Source: Terriglobia bacterium (GTDB taxonomy: Bacteria > Acidobacteriota > Terriglobia > JAJPHL01). From it: 64,000 nt of DNA. The stretch lies in assembly GCA_021325275.1 (NCBI GenBank), contig JAJPHL010000068.1, forward strand, positions 270,180 to 334,179. Reading direction: 5' to 3'. Below are positions 33,445 to 42,905 of this stretch, piece after piece. The position numbers were made by a program, and so were the translations under genes. Within the stretch, counting starts at the first letter, position 1; each line of letters starts with the position of its first letter. The notes beneath the pieces were generated by a model. That model was not told the origin of the DNA. It saw only the letters and a list, made by a program, of their open reading frames with translations, and did not search any database.

Positions 33445-33474
33445 TTGCTACCAGCACTGCCGAAAAGTTGTATA
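33445..33474 (+). promoter_or_regulatory. Possible promoter of the vapBC-like pair
   Basis: TTGCTA (33445-33450) and TGTATA (33469-33474), 18 bases apart, 9 bases before the antitoxin ATG. The transcript would have a very short leader. Weak match, inference only. Confidence 0.35.
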
Positions 33475-33482
33475 TTGAGTGT

Positions 33483-33710
33483 ATGGCGCAGCTCATTTCC
33501 ACGACCGTTCGCTTGGCTGAAGAAGATATTCGGGCATTGAAGCGCGCTCGCCGGGCGGGTCTTTCCGCGTCCGATCTCATTCGCAAGGGTCTACGCGTGG
33601 CCGCGGCGCGCTACTATTCCGGACGACGGCCGCCATCCACACTGCTTTTCGAATCCACAAACGCCAAGCTTGGGGACGAATCCGAACTCTTCCGGGATAT
33701 CGAGGAGTGA
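33483..33710 (+). CDS. Ribbon-helix-helix antitoxin
   Basis: 75 residues. STTVRLAEEDIRALKRARRA and SASDLIRKGLRVAA match a ribbon-helix-helix DNA-binding fold; the C-terminal acidic tail (DESELFRDIEE) would wrap the toxin. The start at 33483 (MAQLIS) begins the fold. The next ATG-like GTG overlaps its stop (GTGA), so the toxin is coupled. Confidence 0.8.
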   Translation: MAQLISTTVRLAEEDIRALKRARRAGLSASDLIRKGLRVAAARYYSGRRPPSTLLFESTNAKLGDESELFRDIEE

Positions 33711-34138
33711 CGCCGCCTCTCGTCGCCGACACAGGCGGGCTTCTTCGGGCGCTTGCCCGGTTGCCGGACGGAAAACCGACTTTCCCGGAATATCAAGAAG
33801 CACTGCTCTCAGCGGCCGCAATCATTGTGCCCGGCCTCGTTCTTGCCGAAATCGACTATTTTCTGCGAGCGGAACGCGAAGCGATGCGAAAACTGGTCGC
33901 GGAAATCTTTGATCCCGCGACGCGTTACGAATATGAATCGCCGTTACCATCGGATATCGCGCGGGCGCTTGAGCTGGATGCCAAGTTTGGAGAGCTAGGC
34001 CTTGGACTCGTGGACGGGACCGTGGCTGCCGTGGCCGAACGCCGGCGTGTATACCGCGTCCTCACAATCGATCGGCGCGACTTCGGTGCAATTCGGGTGG
34101 GTCCGCGCTTCGCGCGGAGTTTTGAGTTGTTGCCCTGA
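33707..34138 (+). CDS. PIN-domain toxin (VapC family)
   Basis: 143 residues, PIN-domain ribonuclease fold. Acidic metal-binding residues: Asp8 (VADTGG), Glu48 (VLAEID), Asp103 (GLVDGT), Asp122 (TIDRRDF). All four are present, so the nuclease is probably active. It is coupled by a GTGA overlap with the antitoxin upstream. It ends seven bases before nadA, which lies on the other strand. Confidence 0.85.
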   Translation: MTPPLVADTGGLLRALARLPDGKPTFPEYQEALLSAAAIIVPGLVLAEIDYFLRAEREAMRKLVAEIFDPATRYEYESPLPSDIARALELDAKFGELGLGLVDGTVAAVAERRRVYRVLTIDRRDFGAIRVGPRFARSFELLP

Positions 34139-34145
34139 AGAACCG

Positions 34146-35177
34146 CTAGACGATCTCCAACATCCGGTCAACCGCGCGCCGCGCGCGCCGCGCCGTCTCC
34201 GCCGGCACGCGAATTTCCGGCGACAGCGTTTCGAGCGACCGCAAGATCTTGTCGAGCGTGATCGTCTTCATGAACGCGCACACCGCGTCGGGATTGACGG
34301 GGAGAAAATCGCGATCCGGCTGCTGGATGCGCAACCGGTGCAGCATGCCGATTTCAGTAGCCACGGCAAACTGCTTCGCCGGGGACTCCTGTACGTGGCG
34401 GAACATGCCTTCGGTCGAGAGGAAGAACGTGCGGCGTTGCGGAAGCGTGCCGTCGAGCACTTTGGTCATGCAGGAACTCACGCAGCCACATTCGGGATGG
34501 ATCATCAGCTCGATTTCCGGGCGCGATTCCAACATCGCGGTGACCTGACCAGAGCGAATGGTCCGATGCACGTGGCAATATCCCGGGTAGGCGATCAAAT
34601 TCTTACGCTTCGTTTGCAAGGCCACGAACGCGCCCAAGAATTTGTCCGGCACGAAGAGGATTTCCTTGTCCTCCGGGATCGACGCCACCACTTTTGCCGC
34701 GTTCGCCGACGTGCAGCAGTAATCGCTTTCCGCTTTCACCGCCGCCGACGTGTTCACGTACGCCACTACGACCGCGCCGGGGTACTTGGCCTTCCATTCG
34801 CGCAACTCCTCGATCGAGAGCGCCGCCGCCAGCGAGCATCCCGCCTTGAGATCGGGCAGCAGCACGGTTTTGTCCTGGCAGAGGATCGAGGCCGTTTCGG
34901 CCATGAAGTGCACGCCGCAAAAAACGATCACGTCGCTCTCGGTGCGGGCCGCCTGCTGGCTCAGTCCCAGGGAATCGCCGACAAAGTCCGCGACTTCCTG
35001 CACTTCGTCGCGCTGATAGTTGTGCGCCAATAGCACGGCGTTGCGCTTGCGCAGCAACTCGCGGATACGCGTCTGTTTGTGGAGCACTTGTTCAGGGGTG
35101 TCCGCCAGGCGCTCGATCGCAGGAAGCGTATAGCGCTCTTCGTAGGGAAGTTGAGAAATCACGAGTGGCTCACTCAT
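34146..35177 (-). CDS. nadA: Quinolinate synthase
   Basis: 343 residues. It condenses iminoaspartate with dihydroxyacetone phosphate to quinolinate, using a [4Fe-4S] cluster. Motifs: AHNYQRDEVQEVADFVGDS (substrate), VFCGVHFMAETA and MIHPECGCVSSC (cluster cysteines), FLSTEGMFRH. The start at 35177 shares a base with the nadC stop (TAATG); the earlier in-frame sequence lies in nadC. No nadB is adjacent. Confidence 0.95.
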   Translation of the reverse strand: MSEPLVISQLPYEERYTLPAIERLADTPEQVLHKQTRIRELLRKRNAVLLAHNYQRDEVQEVADFVGDSLGLSQQAARTESDVIVFCGVHFMAETASILCQDKTVLLPDLKAGCSLAAALSIEELREWKAKYPGAVVVAYVNTSAAVKAESDYCCTSANAAKVVASIPEDKEILFVPDKFLGAFVALQTKRKNLIAYPGYCHVHRTIRSGQVTAMLESRPEIELMIHPECGCVSSCMTKVLDGTLPQRRTFFLSTEGMFRHVQESPAKQFAVATEIGMLHRLRIQQPDRDFLPVNPDAVCAFMKTITLDKILRSLETLSPEIRVPAETARRARRAVDRMLEIV

Positions 35178-36160
35178 TATTCTATCAACTTTTGATGAAG
35201 ATCGAGCGCGCGTGCCGAATGGGTGAGCGCGCCCGAGGAAATGGCGTCGACGCCCGCGGCGGCGTAGGCGGCGATCGTGCGCTCGTCGATGTTGCCGCTC
35301 GATTCCAGGAGCGCGGATTGGCGCAGCTTGTTGGCTTCCAGATCCGCGACCACGCGCGCCGTTTCCGCGGGCGTCATGTTGTCGAGCATGATGATGCACG
35401 GGCATGGGGGCGCCGCCTCTTGCGCCGCAAATTGCGAGAACGCCACGGCGGCGATCCGCGCGGACTCCAGCGATCGAACTTCTACTTCCACGAACGCGGC
35501 GTCAGCTCGCCGGGGCCACGCGCGATCGAGCGCCATGGACACCGCGGTTTCCTCGCGCCCATCGAGCAGGGCGAGGTGATTGTTCTTGATCAGGATGGCG
35601 TCGCCGAGTCCTAGGCGATGCGTGGCCCCGCCGCCGCAGTGAACCGCACGCTTGTCGAGTAATCCCCAAGGTGTCTTGCGCGTGGCCGCGACAAAGGTTG
35701 AATCCGACTTCGCTTCGACGATCTCCTGCCAGCGTCGCGTGGCGGAGGCGATGCCGCACATTCGTTGCAGGATATTCAGACAGACGCGCTCAATGCCGAG
35801 GAGTTGTGCCGCGGCGCCCTCGAGGACGAGCAGGGCATCGCCCGGCCGCAGCGCATCACCATCGTGTGAGATCGCGCGCGCCTCGACGCCGCCGCGCGCG
35901 GCCAGCCATTGCGCTTCCTTGAGTCCTGCGGCAACGCCTGATTCCTTTGTGACGATGCGCGCCGACATGCGCGAGGGCGAATCGAGCCCTAGCGCTGCGG
36001 CCGTCGCGTCGCGCGGCTCGCGATCTTCCTGGAACAGCGTGCCGGCAATGGCCTCCAACGTCCGCAGGTATCGCGGATGATCCAGCGTCAGCTTGTCGCC
36101 GTGAAAGAGTGCTTGACGTACACGTGCGGCGCGGCCCGAGGAACTTACGGCGAGCGTCAT
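35177..36160 (-). CDS. nadC: Nicotinate-nucleotide pyrophosphorylase (carboxylating)
   Basis: 327 residues. It turns quinolinate and PRPP into nicotinate mononucleotide. Motifs: ERVCLNILQRMCGIASATRR, ATRKTPWGLLDKRAVHCGGG, HRLGLGDAILIKNNHL (phosphate binding and catalytic Lys/Arg), and VEVEVRSLE near the C-terminus. The ATG at 36160 (MTLAVSS) is preferred over one 30 bases upstream. It is coupled to nadA downstream. Confidence 0.95.
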   Translation of the reverse strand: MTLAVSSSGRAARVRQALFHGDKLTLDHPRYLRTLEAIAGTLFQEDREPRDATAAALGLDSPSRMSARIVTKESGVAAGLKEAQWLAARGGVEARAISHDGDALRPGDALLVLEGAAAQLLGIERVCLNILQRMCGIASATRRWQEIVEAKSDSTFVAATRKTPWGLLDKRAVHCGGGATHRLGLGDAILIKNNHLALLDGREETAVSMALDRAWPRRADAAFVEVEVRSLESARIAAVAFSQFAAQEAAPPCPCIIMLDNMTPAETARVVADLEANKLRQSALLESSGNIDERTIAAYAAAGVDAISSGALTHSARALDLHQKLIE

Positions 36161-36227
36161 TGTGAAATTATATCCCGGCCCATGCGCCACGGCGGTTTTG
36201 CGCCGTCGAATGCGCTACAATGAGGCC

Positions 36228-37052
36228 ATGTTAGGCAAGTTCCGGTTCGGCCGCATGCTGGGCGCCGCCTTACTCGTCTTCCTATTGGCCGCAGGCGCTC
36301 TCCTCGCCGCCGCTGCCAGCGAGCGTGGATACCGCGATCTCGCCAAGGACGCCATTTCTCCTCCCGAAGCCGAGTTCCACATGGCTCGCATGATCTATCG
36401 CACCTACAACGGCGGAGGGTCGCACGGATTCTGGGAACCTTGGTGGGCCATCGACTACCCACTGGCCGAGGAACACTACCTTCCCGCGCTGCGCCGCATG
36501 ACGCGCACCGAAGTGGCAGAGGATAGCCGTCACCTCGACGTCGTGAATCCTCGCGTCTACCAATACCCCTTCTTGTTCATGCAGCAGCCGGGACGTGGAA
36601 ACTGGGATCCCAACGCCAAAGAAGCCGCGGCACTGCGCGAGTACCTATTGCGCGGCGGGTTCCTACTGGTCGACGATTTTCACGGCGAGCGAGAGTGGGC
36701 GGTGTTCGAAGCGGGCTTCCGGCGCTCGTTTCCCGATCGCGCGATCGTGGACATTCCCGCCGACGACAGCGTGTTGCACGTCTTCTTCGACATCGATCAG
36801 AGGATTCAGATTCCCGGCAAGCGCCACGTCCGCGGCTGGAACGGCGGAGAACTCATGGTGCGCGGCATGCAAGGCCCGCCCACGTGGCGTGGTCTTTACG
36901 ACGACGACGGCCGCCTGATGGCCGCCATGAACTTCAACATGGATATGGGAGATTCCTGGGAGCACGCCGACGATCCCGGTTACCCAGGTACGATGACGGC
37001 GCAGGGCTATCGCGTGGGAACGAACTACATCTTGTACGCGATGACGCACTAA
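36228..37052 (+). CDS. DUF4159 domain exported protein
   Basis: 274 residues. A signal peptide is visible (RMLGAALLVFLLAAGALLAAA), followed by a DUF4159 domain (HMARMIYRTYNGGGSHGF, YPFLFMQQPGRGNW, LRGGFLLVDDFHGEREW), which has a glutamine-amidotransferase-like fold of unknown role, usually next to von Willebrand-A/MoxR-type genes in Acidobacteria. Those partners are not adjacent here. ATG 36228 opens directly before the signal peptide. Confidence 0.85.
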   Translation: MLGKFRFGRMLGAALLVFLLAAGALLAAAASERGYRDLAKDAISPPEAEFHMARMIYRTYNGGGSHGFWEPWWAIDYPLAEEHYLPALRRMTRTEVAEDSRHLDVVNPRVYQYPFLFMQQPGRGNWDPNAKEAAALREYLLRGGFLLVDDFHGEREWAVFEAGFRRSFPDRAIVDIPADDSVLHVFFDIDQRIQIPGKRHVRGWNGGELMVRGMQGPPTWRGLYDDDGRLMAAMNFNMDMGDSWEHADDPGYPGTMTAQGYRVGTNYILYAMTH

Positions 37053-37064
37053 CGCAGTAACACC

Positions 37065-37163
37065 AAGACTAACCGCAGATGAACGCAGATAAACGCCGAT
37101 AAAAGCGGACGCGCATCCGTTCCTATCGACGTTCCTCCGCGTCCATCTGCGGTTGCTTTTTTC
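37065..37163. repeat. Intergenic inverted repeat B4
   Basis: Left arm 37065-37107 (AACCGCAGATGAACGCAGAT) pairs imperfectly with right arm 37122-37163 (CGTCCATCTGCGGTTGC), with T-run after the right arm. It lies between the convergent stops of the DUF4159 gene and nuoN. The arms are less perfect than in B2/B3, with unpaired bases in the inner part. Confidence 0.85.
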
Positions 37164-38600
37164 TTACTTGAGAATGTCCGCTGCCTGCGAGGCCCACTCG
37201 AGGACCATCGTGGGGAAAACGCCCAGCGCAAAGACACCGATCACGGTGAAGATCAGGACGAGCGTGCCGGACGCGGGTACGGCGGGTGTGGCGGCTGGGG
37301 ATTCGGCATCTTCCATGTACATGGTCACGACCACGCGTAGGTAGTAATACGCGCCGATCGCGCTGTTGATCATGGTGATGATGGCAAGTCCCGGCAATCC
37401 CGCGGCCACCGCCGACGTCACAATGTAGAATTTGCCGAAGAATCCGCCGGTCAGTGGTACGCCGAGCAGCGAGAGCAGGAAAATCGTGAAGCATGCAGCG
37501 AGCACCGGATGGCGCTTGCCGAGGCCGCGATAATCCGAAATCGCCACGGTCGATTCGTCTTTGCCCGCGAGATGCGCCACCACCAGGAACGCGCCGACGT
37601 TAGTCACCGAATAAACCGCCAGGTAGAAAATCGCCGCGGCCCCGCCCATCGCGGAGCGCGTTGTGAACGCCGCGAGCACGTATCCGGCGTGTGCGATCGA
37701 CGAATACGCCAGCATGCGCTTGATGTTGCTCTGCATCAACGCGCCCAAATTGCCCACGAACATCGACAGCACGGCGCATCCCCACAGCAGCCAGAAGTAT
37801 CCGGCCGCGGGCGTCAATCCCGTGAGGAAGACGCGCAGGAACATCGCGAAGGCCGCCGCTTTCGGCGCCGCCGACATAAATGCGGTCACCGGCGTCGGCG
37901 CGCCTTGATAAACGTCGGGCGTCCAAACCTGGAATGGCGCGCCGGAAACCTTGAACGCCATTCCTACGAACATCAGGGCCGCGCCCATTGCGACCAGCGG
38001 ACCGTTGGCCTGCGGAATCGCCGCGCGGATCGCCGCCAGATTCGTGCTGCCGGTCGCGCCGTACACCAGCGCAATGCCGTAGAGCAGGAATCCCGTGGCG
38101 AACGAGCCGAGCAAAAAGTATTTCAGGGCCGCTTCGATGCCTCGCGCGTCGTGGCGGCGATATCCCGTCAAGATGTACGTGGAGATCGAGGAGATCTCGA
38201 GCCCGATGAAGATCATCACCAGATCCGTCGAGCAGGCCATCAATCCCTGGCCGACCACGCTGAACAGGATCAGCGCGTAATACTCGCCGGTCTCGATTCC
38301 TTCGCGTTTGAGGTAATCGAAGGAGGAAAGAACCGCCAGCGCGGCGACGATGATGAAGAGTTGACGAAAGAGAATCGCGAACGCGTCGTTGGTCACCAGG
38401 CCGTCGAATGCGGAACCCATGTACTCACCGTGGTGATACGACACGTGCGATCCGAACAGCGCCAGCACCAGAGCGAACAACGCAATGCGTCCAAGCCAGC
38501 GCGCGTTTTTCACCGTGGGCGAAAGCACCATGATCAGCGTGCCCGCGACGGCCAGGACGGTCTCCGGGAAGAGATGCAGCGTTTGGTCGAGATAGCTCAA
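37164..38600 (-). CDS. nuoN: NADH-quinone oxidoreductase subunit N
   Basis: 478 residues, antiporter-like membrane subunit of complex I with about 14 helices. Conserved core FIGLEISSISTYILTGYRRH and FKVSGAPFQVWTPDVYQGAPTP (Lys/Pro-containing discontinuous helices) pump protons. It is the last gene of the nuo operon. ATG overlaps the nuoM stop by four bases. Confidence 0.95.
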   Translation of the reverse strand: MSYLDQTLHLFPETVLAVAGTLIMVLSPTVKNARWLGRIALFALVLALFGSHVSYHHGEYMGSAFDGLVTNDAFAILFRQLFIIVAALAVLSSFDYLKREGIETGEYYALILFSVVGQGLMACSTDLVMIFIGLEISSISTYILTGYRRHDARGIEAALKYFLLGSFATGFLLYGIALVYGATGSTNLAAIRAAIPQANGPLVAMGAALMFVGMAFKVSGAPFQVWTPDVYQGAPTPVTAFMSAAPKAAAFAMFLRVFLTGLTPAAGYFWLLWGCAVLSMFVGNLGALMQSNIKRMLAYSSIAHAGYVLAAFTTRSAMGGAAAIFYLAVYSVTNVGAFLVVAHLAGKDESTVAISDYRGLGKRHPVLAACFTIFLLSLLGVPLTGGFFGKFYIVTSAVAAGLPGLAIITMINSAIGAYYYLRVVVTMYMEDAESPAATPAVPASGTLVLIFTVIGVFALGVFPTMVLEWASQAADILK

Positions 38601-40105
38601 CGCGTGCCCCCTTCATATGTTGCCGGTGCCGCATTCTTCACATGTGCGGGTACGCCGGTTTGCTTCACAACGCGCGCCGTCGACGCTTCCATCGGCTTGA
38701 AGAACCATCCCGACGCCACGCCCATGATCAAGGCCATGGCCATCACCGGAATCGCCACGGTTTTTTCGCGCAGCGAAAGATCGGGCAGATTGGCGTTGGC
38801 GGGATTGGTGTTTTCCCCAAGGAAAACGCGTTGATACATCCACAGCATGTAGACCGCCGAGAGGATCGTCGCGGTCCCGGCGATGATCGAGTACACGAAG
38901 CGCGCCTGCGACGCACCCACCAGAACCAGGAACTCGCCGACGAATCCGTTCAGCAGCGGCAATCCGATGCTCGACAACGTCACAAACAGGAAGAACGACG
39001 TGTAGATCGGCATCGGCGTCGAGAGTCCTCCGTATTCGGCGATCTCGAAGCGATGGCGGCGATCGTAGAGCATGCCGACGAGCAAGAACAACCCGCCGGT
39101 CGAAATGCCGTGATTCAGCATTTGATACACCGCGCCGTCCATGGCGATTTGGTTGAAGGCGAAAACGCCGAGCACCACAAATCCCAAGTGACTGACGGAA
39201 CTATAGGCGACTAATTTCTTGATATTCGGTTGGACCATCGCCACGAGCGCGCCATAAACGATGCCGATGAGCGCCAGCGCGATAATCCACGGCGCGTGAC
39301 GCCCCGCGGCCTCTGGGAAGAGCGGCAGACAGAAGCGCACCATGCCATACGTTCCCATCTTCAGCATCACCGCGGCCAGCATCACCGATCCCGCGGTGGG
39401 AGCTTCGGTATGCGCGTCGGGGAGCCAGGTGTGCAGCGGGAACATCGGCACCTTGATCGCGAACGCCACGAAGAATGCCAGGAAGAGCCAGCCCTGCTCG
39501 GGTCCCGAGAATAATTCGCGATGCGCCAGCAACGCCGGCACCGAGAACGTATGCGCCGCGCGATAGAGCCATACAATCGCCACCAGCATCAGCGTCGATC
39601 CGGCCATCGTGAACAGGAAAAACTTTATCGCCGCGTAGACGCGCCGGCCATGTCCCCACACTCCGATGATGAAGTACATCGGCACGAGACTCACTTCCCA
39701 GAAAACATAGAACAGGAACAAGTCGAGCGACGCAAAGACGCCCATCATGCCCGTTTCCAACAGCAGGAAGAGACAGAAAAACGCCTTCACGCGCTCGGTG
39801 ATTCCCCACGAGGCCAAGAGCGCAATCGGCATCAGGAAAGTGGTCAGGAGAATCAGCCACAGACTGATGCCGTCAATGCCAAGGTGAAAGTGAATGTCTG
39901 GAATCCCGATCCACGGAAGGTCGCTTTCAAACTGATAGCCCGCGGCGTTGCTCTCGAATTGCCAGAGCAATCCCAGCGACAGCATAAACACGATCAGCGC
40001 CGCGGCGAATCCCGCGCGGCGGATCGTTTCCGGCTGCGAGCTTGGGATGGTGAGCAGCGCGAGCGCGCTCACCGCCGGCAATAGGATGACCAGTGTCAGC
40101 AACAT
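38597..40105 (-). CDS. nuoM: NADH-quinone oxidoreductase subunit M
   Basis: 502 residues, proton-pumping antiporter-like subunit. Motifs FYVFWEVSLVPMYFIIGVWG (key Glu) and FAIKVPMFPLHTWLPDAHTE (key Lys and discontinuous helix) are intact. The stop overlaps nuoN; the start is one base before the nuoL stop codon region, so translation is contiguous. Confidence 0.95.
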   Translation of the reverse strand: MLLTLVILLPAVSALALLTIPSSQPETIRRAGFAAALIVFMLSLGLLWQFESNAAGYQFESDLPWIGIPDIHFHLGIDGISLWLILLTTFLMPIALLASWGITERVKAFFCLFLLLETGMMGVFASLDLFLFYVFWEVSLVPMYFIIGVWGHGRRVYAAIKFFLFTMAGSTLMLVAIVWLYRAAHTFSVPALLAHRELFSGPEQGWLFLAFFVAFAIKVPMFPLHTWLPDAHTEAPTAGSVMLAAVMLKMGTYGMVRFCLPLFPEAAGRHAPWIIALALIGIVYGALVAMVQPNIKKLVAYSSVSHLGFVVLGVFAFNQIAMDGAVYQMLNHGISTGGLFLLVGMLYDRRHRFEIAEYGGLSTPMPIYTSFFLFVTLSSIGLPLLNGFVGEFLVLVGASQARFVYSIIAGTATILSAVYMLWMYQRVFLGENTNPANANLPDLSLREKTVAIPVMAMALIMGVASGWFFKPMEASTARVVKQTGVPAHVKNAAPATYEGGTR

Positions 40106-42091
40106 CTATTTAGCCCACTGCAAAATCATGTAGAACAGCGCCCCCACAGCGCCGAACAATACCCAAGCCGCGTAACTGCGAATGAATCCCGATTGCATCA
40201 GCCGCGCGAATCCGCCCATGGCGCGCGCCGTCGATCCCACGCCGTTGGCCGCGCCGTCGATCACCGTTTCGTCGACCGCATGCCACAAGACTTCGCGCGA
40301 AACCGCGGTGGTCGACTTCAGGAACAGCACTTCGTACAACTCGTCGACGTAATACTTGTTCAAGAGCACGCGATACGCCCCGTGGAATTGCGCGGAGAGC
40401 TTTTGTCCCGTCTCCGGCTTCACAACGTACGCGTAATACGCGAGTCCAATGCCCGACGCGCCGATCACGACGGCGATCAAGCTGAACAATCGCTCGGCGC
40501 CCGGCTCTTCGGGTTCTGCCGGCTCCGGATTGGGGCGGGGAATATCGATGGGATCGCTGCCGGACGCTCGCGCGTACGCGCTGAATTCCACGGGCACGCG
40601 CGCCAACGACGGCTCGAGGAAATGCTCGAAGTGCGCCGACCCGCCGAGCGCCTTCGGCACGCCGATCCATCCGCCAATCACGCTGAGCACCGCGAGACAA
40701 ATCAGCGGCACGGTCATCGTCGACGGCGATTCATGCGCGTGTTGCGCGTGATCGCTGCGCGGCTCGCCGAAAAACGTGAGGAACAGCAAGCGGAACATGT
40801 AGAACGCGGTCATGCCGGCGGTGATCGATCCACCGAGCCACAGCCAAGGATGTCCGTTGTGCCACGCGCTCCAGAGAATTTCGTCCTTACTGAAGAATCC
40901 CGCGAACGGCGGAATGCCCGAGATTGCCAGACACGCCAGAAGCATGGTCATGAACGTGGTGGGAATCTTCTTGCGCAGCCCGCCCATCGCGCCCATTTCC
41001 TGCTCGTGATGCATCGCCGTGATCACGCTGCCCGCGCCTAAGAAGAGCAGGGCTTTGAAGAACGCGTGCGTCATCAAATGGAAAACGCCCGCGGAAAATG
41101 CGCCGACGCCACAGCCCAGGAACATGTATCCAAGTTGGCTGACGGTCGAGTAGGCGAGCACTCTCTTGATATCGGTTTGCACTAAGCCGATCGTCGCCGC
41201 GAAAATACACGTGATGCATCCAATTACCGCGACCACTTCCATTGCCACCGGCGACTTCACAAACAAGTGGCTTGATCGTGCCACCATGTACACGCCCGCG
41301 GTGACCATCGTCGCCGCGTGGATCAATGCGCTCACCGGCGTGGGACCTTCCATCGCGTCCGGCAGCCAGACATACAGCGGAACCTGCGCGGATTTGCCGC
41401 ACGCGCCCATCATCAGCAGCAAGCAAATGATCGTCACCGCGCCGACGCCGTTTTCCACCGGGGCGTTTTGGAACGCCTTGAAGACGGTCCCGTAATCGAG
41501 ACTGCCCGCTGTGCCGATGATCAACAACATCGCCAGCGTGAATCCAAAATCGCCGATGCGGTTGACGACGAACGCCTTCTTGCCGGCGATAATCGCCGAC
41601 TGTTTCAGGTAATAGAAGCCGATCAGCAGGTACGAGCAGAGTCCCACGCCTTCCCAGCCGACGAAGAGAAGCAAGTAATTGCCCGCCAGCACCAGCGTGA
41701 GCATGAAAAACATGAACAGATTGAGATAGCAGAAGAAACGATAGAAGCCATCCTCATGCGCCATGTACTCGGTGGCGTAGACGTGGATCAAGAAGCCGAC
41801 GCCGGTGACCACCAGCGTCATCAGCATCGACAACGGGTCGAGATAGAGCGAAAAATCGGCGTGGAAACTGCCCGCGGAGATCCACGGTGCGATGTAATCG
41901 ATGCGCGGCGTGTCGCCGACACCCGCCGTGAAGAAAAGATACACGGCGTACAGAAACGCGAGTCCCACGGTCGAGCACGCCACGCCGCCGATGAAGGCGC
42001 GCGATTGGCGCTTGCCGAAAAACCCGTTGATCGCTGCCCCTAAGAGCGGCAGCGCCGGCAAAATCCAAAGTTGGGGCGTGGTCGTTTCCAT
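40106..42091 (-). CDS. nuoL: NADH-quinone oxidoreductase subunit L
   Basis: 661 residues, largest antiporter-like subunit. Core motifs LLLFVGWEGVGLCSYLLIGF and KSAQVPLYVWLPDAMEGPTP are present, followed by HAATMVTAGVYM and a long C-terminal lateral-helix region ending with extra helices. It carries the lateral amphipathic helix that links the pumping subunits. Tightly packed between nuoK and nuoM. Confidence 0.95.
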   Translation of the reverse strand: METTTPQLWILPALPLLGAAINGFFGKRQSRAFIGGVACSTVGLAFLYAVYLFFTAGVGDTPRIDYIAPWISAGSFHADFSLYLDPLSMLMTLVVTGVGFLIHVYATEYMAHEDGFYRFFCYLNLFMFFMLTLVLAGNYLLLFVGWEGVGLCSYLLIGFYYLKQSAIIAGKKAFVVNRIGDFGFTLAMLLIIGTAGSLDYGTVFKAFQNAPVENGVGAVTIICLLLMMGACGKSAQVPLYVWLPDAMEGPTPVSALIHAATMVTAGVYMVARSSHLFVKSPVAMEVVAVIGCITCIFAATIGLVQTDIKRVLAYSTVSQLGYMFLGCGVGAFSAGVFHLMTHAFFKALLFLGAGSVITAMHHEQEMGAMGGLRKKIPTTFMTMLLACLAISGIPPFAGFFSKDEILWSAWHNGHPWLWLGGSITAGMTAFYMFRLLFLTFFGEPRSDHAQHAHESPSTMTVPLICLAVLSVIGGWIGVPKALGGSAHFEHFLEPSLARVPVEFSAYARASGSDPIDIPRPNPEPAEPEEPGAERLFSLIAVVIGASGIGLAYYAYVVKPETGQKLSAQFHGAYRVLLNKYYVDELYEVLFLKSTTAVSREVLWHAVDETVIDGAANGVGSTARAMGGFARLMQSGFIRSYAAWVLFGAVGALFYMILQWAK

Positions 42092-42394
42092 TTAGAACTT
42101 GAGCAGCTCGATATCGTCCACGTTCAGCGATTTCCGGTTGTGATACATCAGCATGATGATGGCCAGCCCCACGGCGGCTTCCGCCGCGGCCACCACCATC
42201 ACGAAAAAAACGAAAATGTGCGCGTTGTAATCGCCCAGCATGTATCCGAAGGCGACAAAACTAAGATTCACGGCGTTCAACATCAACTCGATCGACATGA
42301 ATACCGTGATGACGTTGCGTTTGATCAAAAATCCGGCCACGCCGAGCACGAACAATACGGCGCTGAGGATCAGATACCAGCTAACGGGAATCAT
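42092..42394 (-). CDS. nuoK: NADH-quinone oxidoreductase subunit K
   Basis: 100 residues, three membrane helices, same length as the E. coli subunit. Motif [17 protein letters not shown] holds the conserved membrane Glu; [13 protein letters not shown] holds the second. The start at 42394 (MIPVSW) lies within the nuoJ 3' end with a 14-base overlap. Confidence 0.95.
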   Translation of the reverse strand: MIPVSWYLILSAVLFVLGVAGFLIKRNVITVFMSIELMLNAVNLSFVAFGYMLGDYNAHIFVFFVMVVAAAEAAVGLAIIMLMYHNRKSLNVDDIELLKF

Positions 42395-42905
42395 CCGGCC
42401 TCCTCTTGCCCAAGACCACCGCGCCCATGATCGCGACAAGGATCAGGATGGAGGTGACTTCGAACGGCAGCAGGAACTTACTGAAAAGCAGTTTGCCGAT
42501 TTGCCGCGTGTTGTCGCCCGAAAGCAGCGACGGATGCACGAGGTCCGACGTCGGATACTTGCCCCGCAGGACCGCGACGATCTCGACGAGCAGCAGGGTC
42601 AACAGCGGCGGCCCCACGTTCTTGGCCATCTTTGAGCGGTCGAGCTTTACTTCCGGCGCGGCGTTCACCAGCATCAGCACAAAGACGAACAACACCATGA
42701 TCGCGCCGGCATAGACGATGATCTGCACCACGGCGATGAACTCCGCGCCAAGCATCAGGTAGAGTCCCGCCAGCGCGCCCATCACTGCCACGAGCGATAG
42801 CGCCGAATAAATCGGATGGCTCTCCCGAATCAAATTGATCGCGCCGGCCAGCGCAATTCCCGCGAACAGGAAGAAGAGGACCGCGTCCACTAGGAGGCCC
42901 TCCAC
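42381..42905 (-). CDS. nuoJ: NADH-quinone oxidoreductase subunit J
   Basis: 174 residues with five membrane helices. [20 protein letters not shown] is the signature of the third helix, which bends to couple the quinone site to proton pumping. It follows nuoH directly, overlapping by 16 bases; in most operons nuoI lies between them, and here it does not. Confidence 0.93.
   Translation of the reverse strand: MEGLLVDAVLFFLFAGIALAGAINLIRESHPIYSALSLVAVMGALAGLYLMLGAEFIAVVQIIVYAGAIMVLFVFVLMLVNAAPEVKLDRSKMAKNVGPPLLTLLLVEIVAVLRGKYPTSDLVHPSLLSGDNTRQIGKLLFSKFLLPFEVTSILILVAIMGAVVLGKRRPDDSR

Noticed and set aside
15273..37163. Family B units considered as a CRISPR array
   Set aside because: Copies are far apart, arranged as inverted arms around a single loop, without regularly spaced direct repeats or cas genes.
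37509..38834. 441-codon plus-strand frame opposite nuoN and nuoM
   Set aside because: Shadow frame rich in Arg/His/Gln with no domain; the nuo genes on the other strand are certain. The same applies to long frames at 560-1714, 34002-35033, 47305-48459 and 49079-50170.
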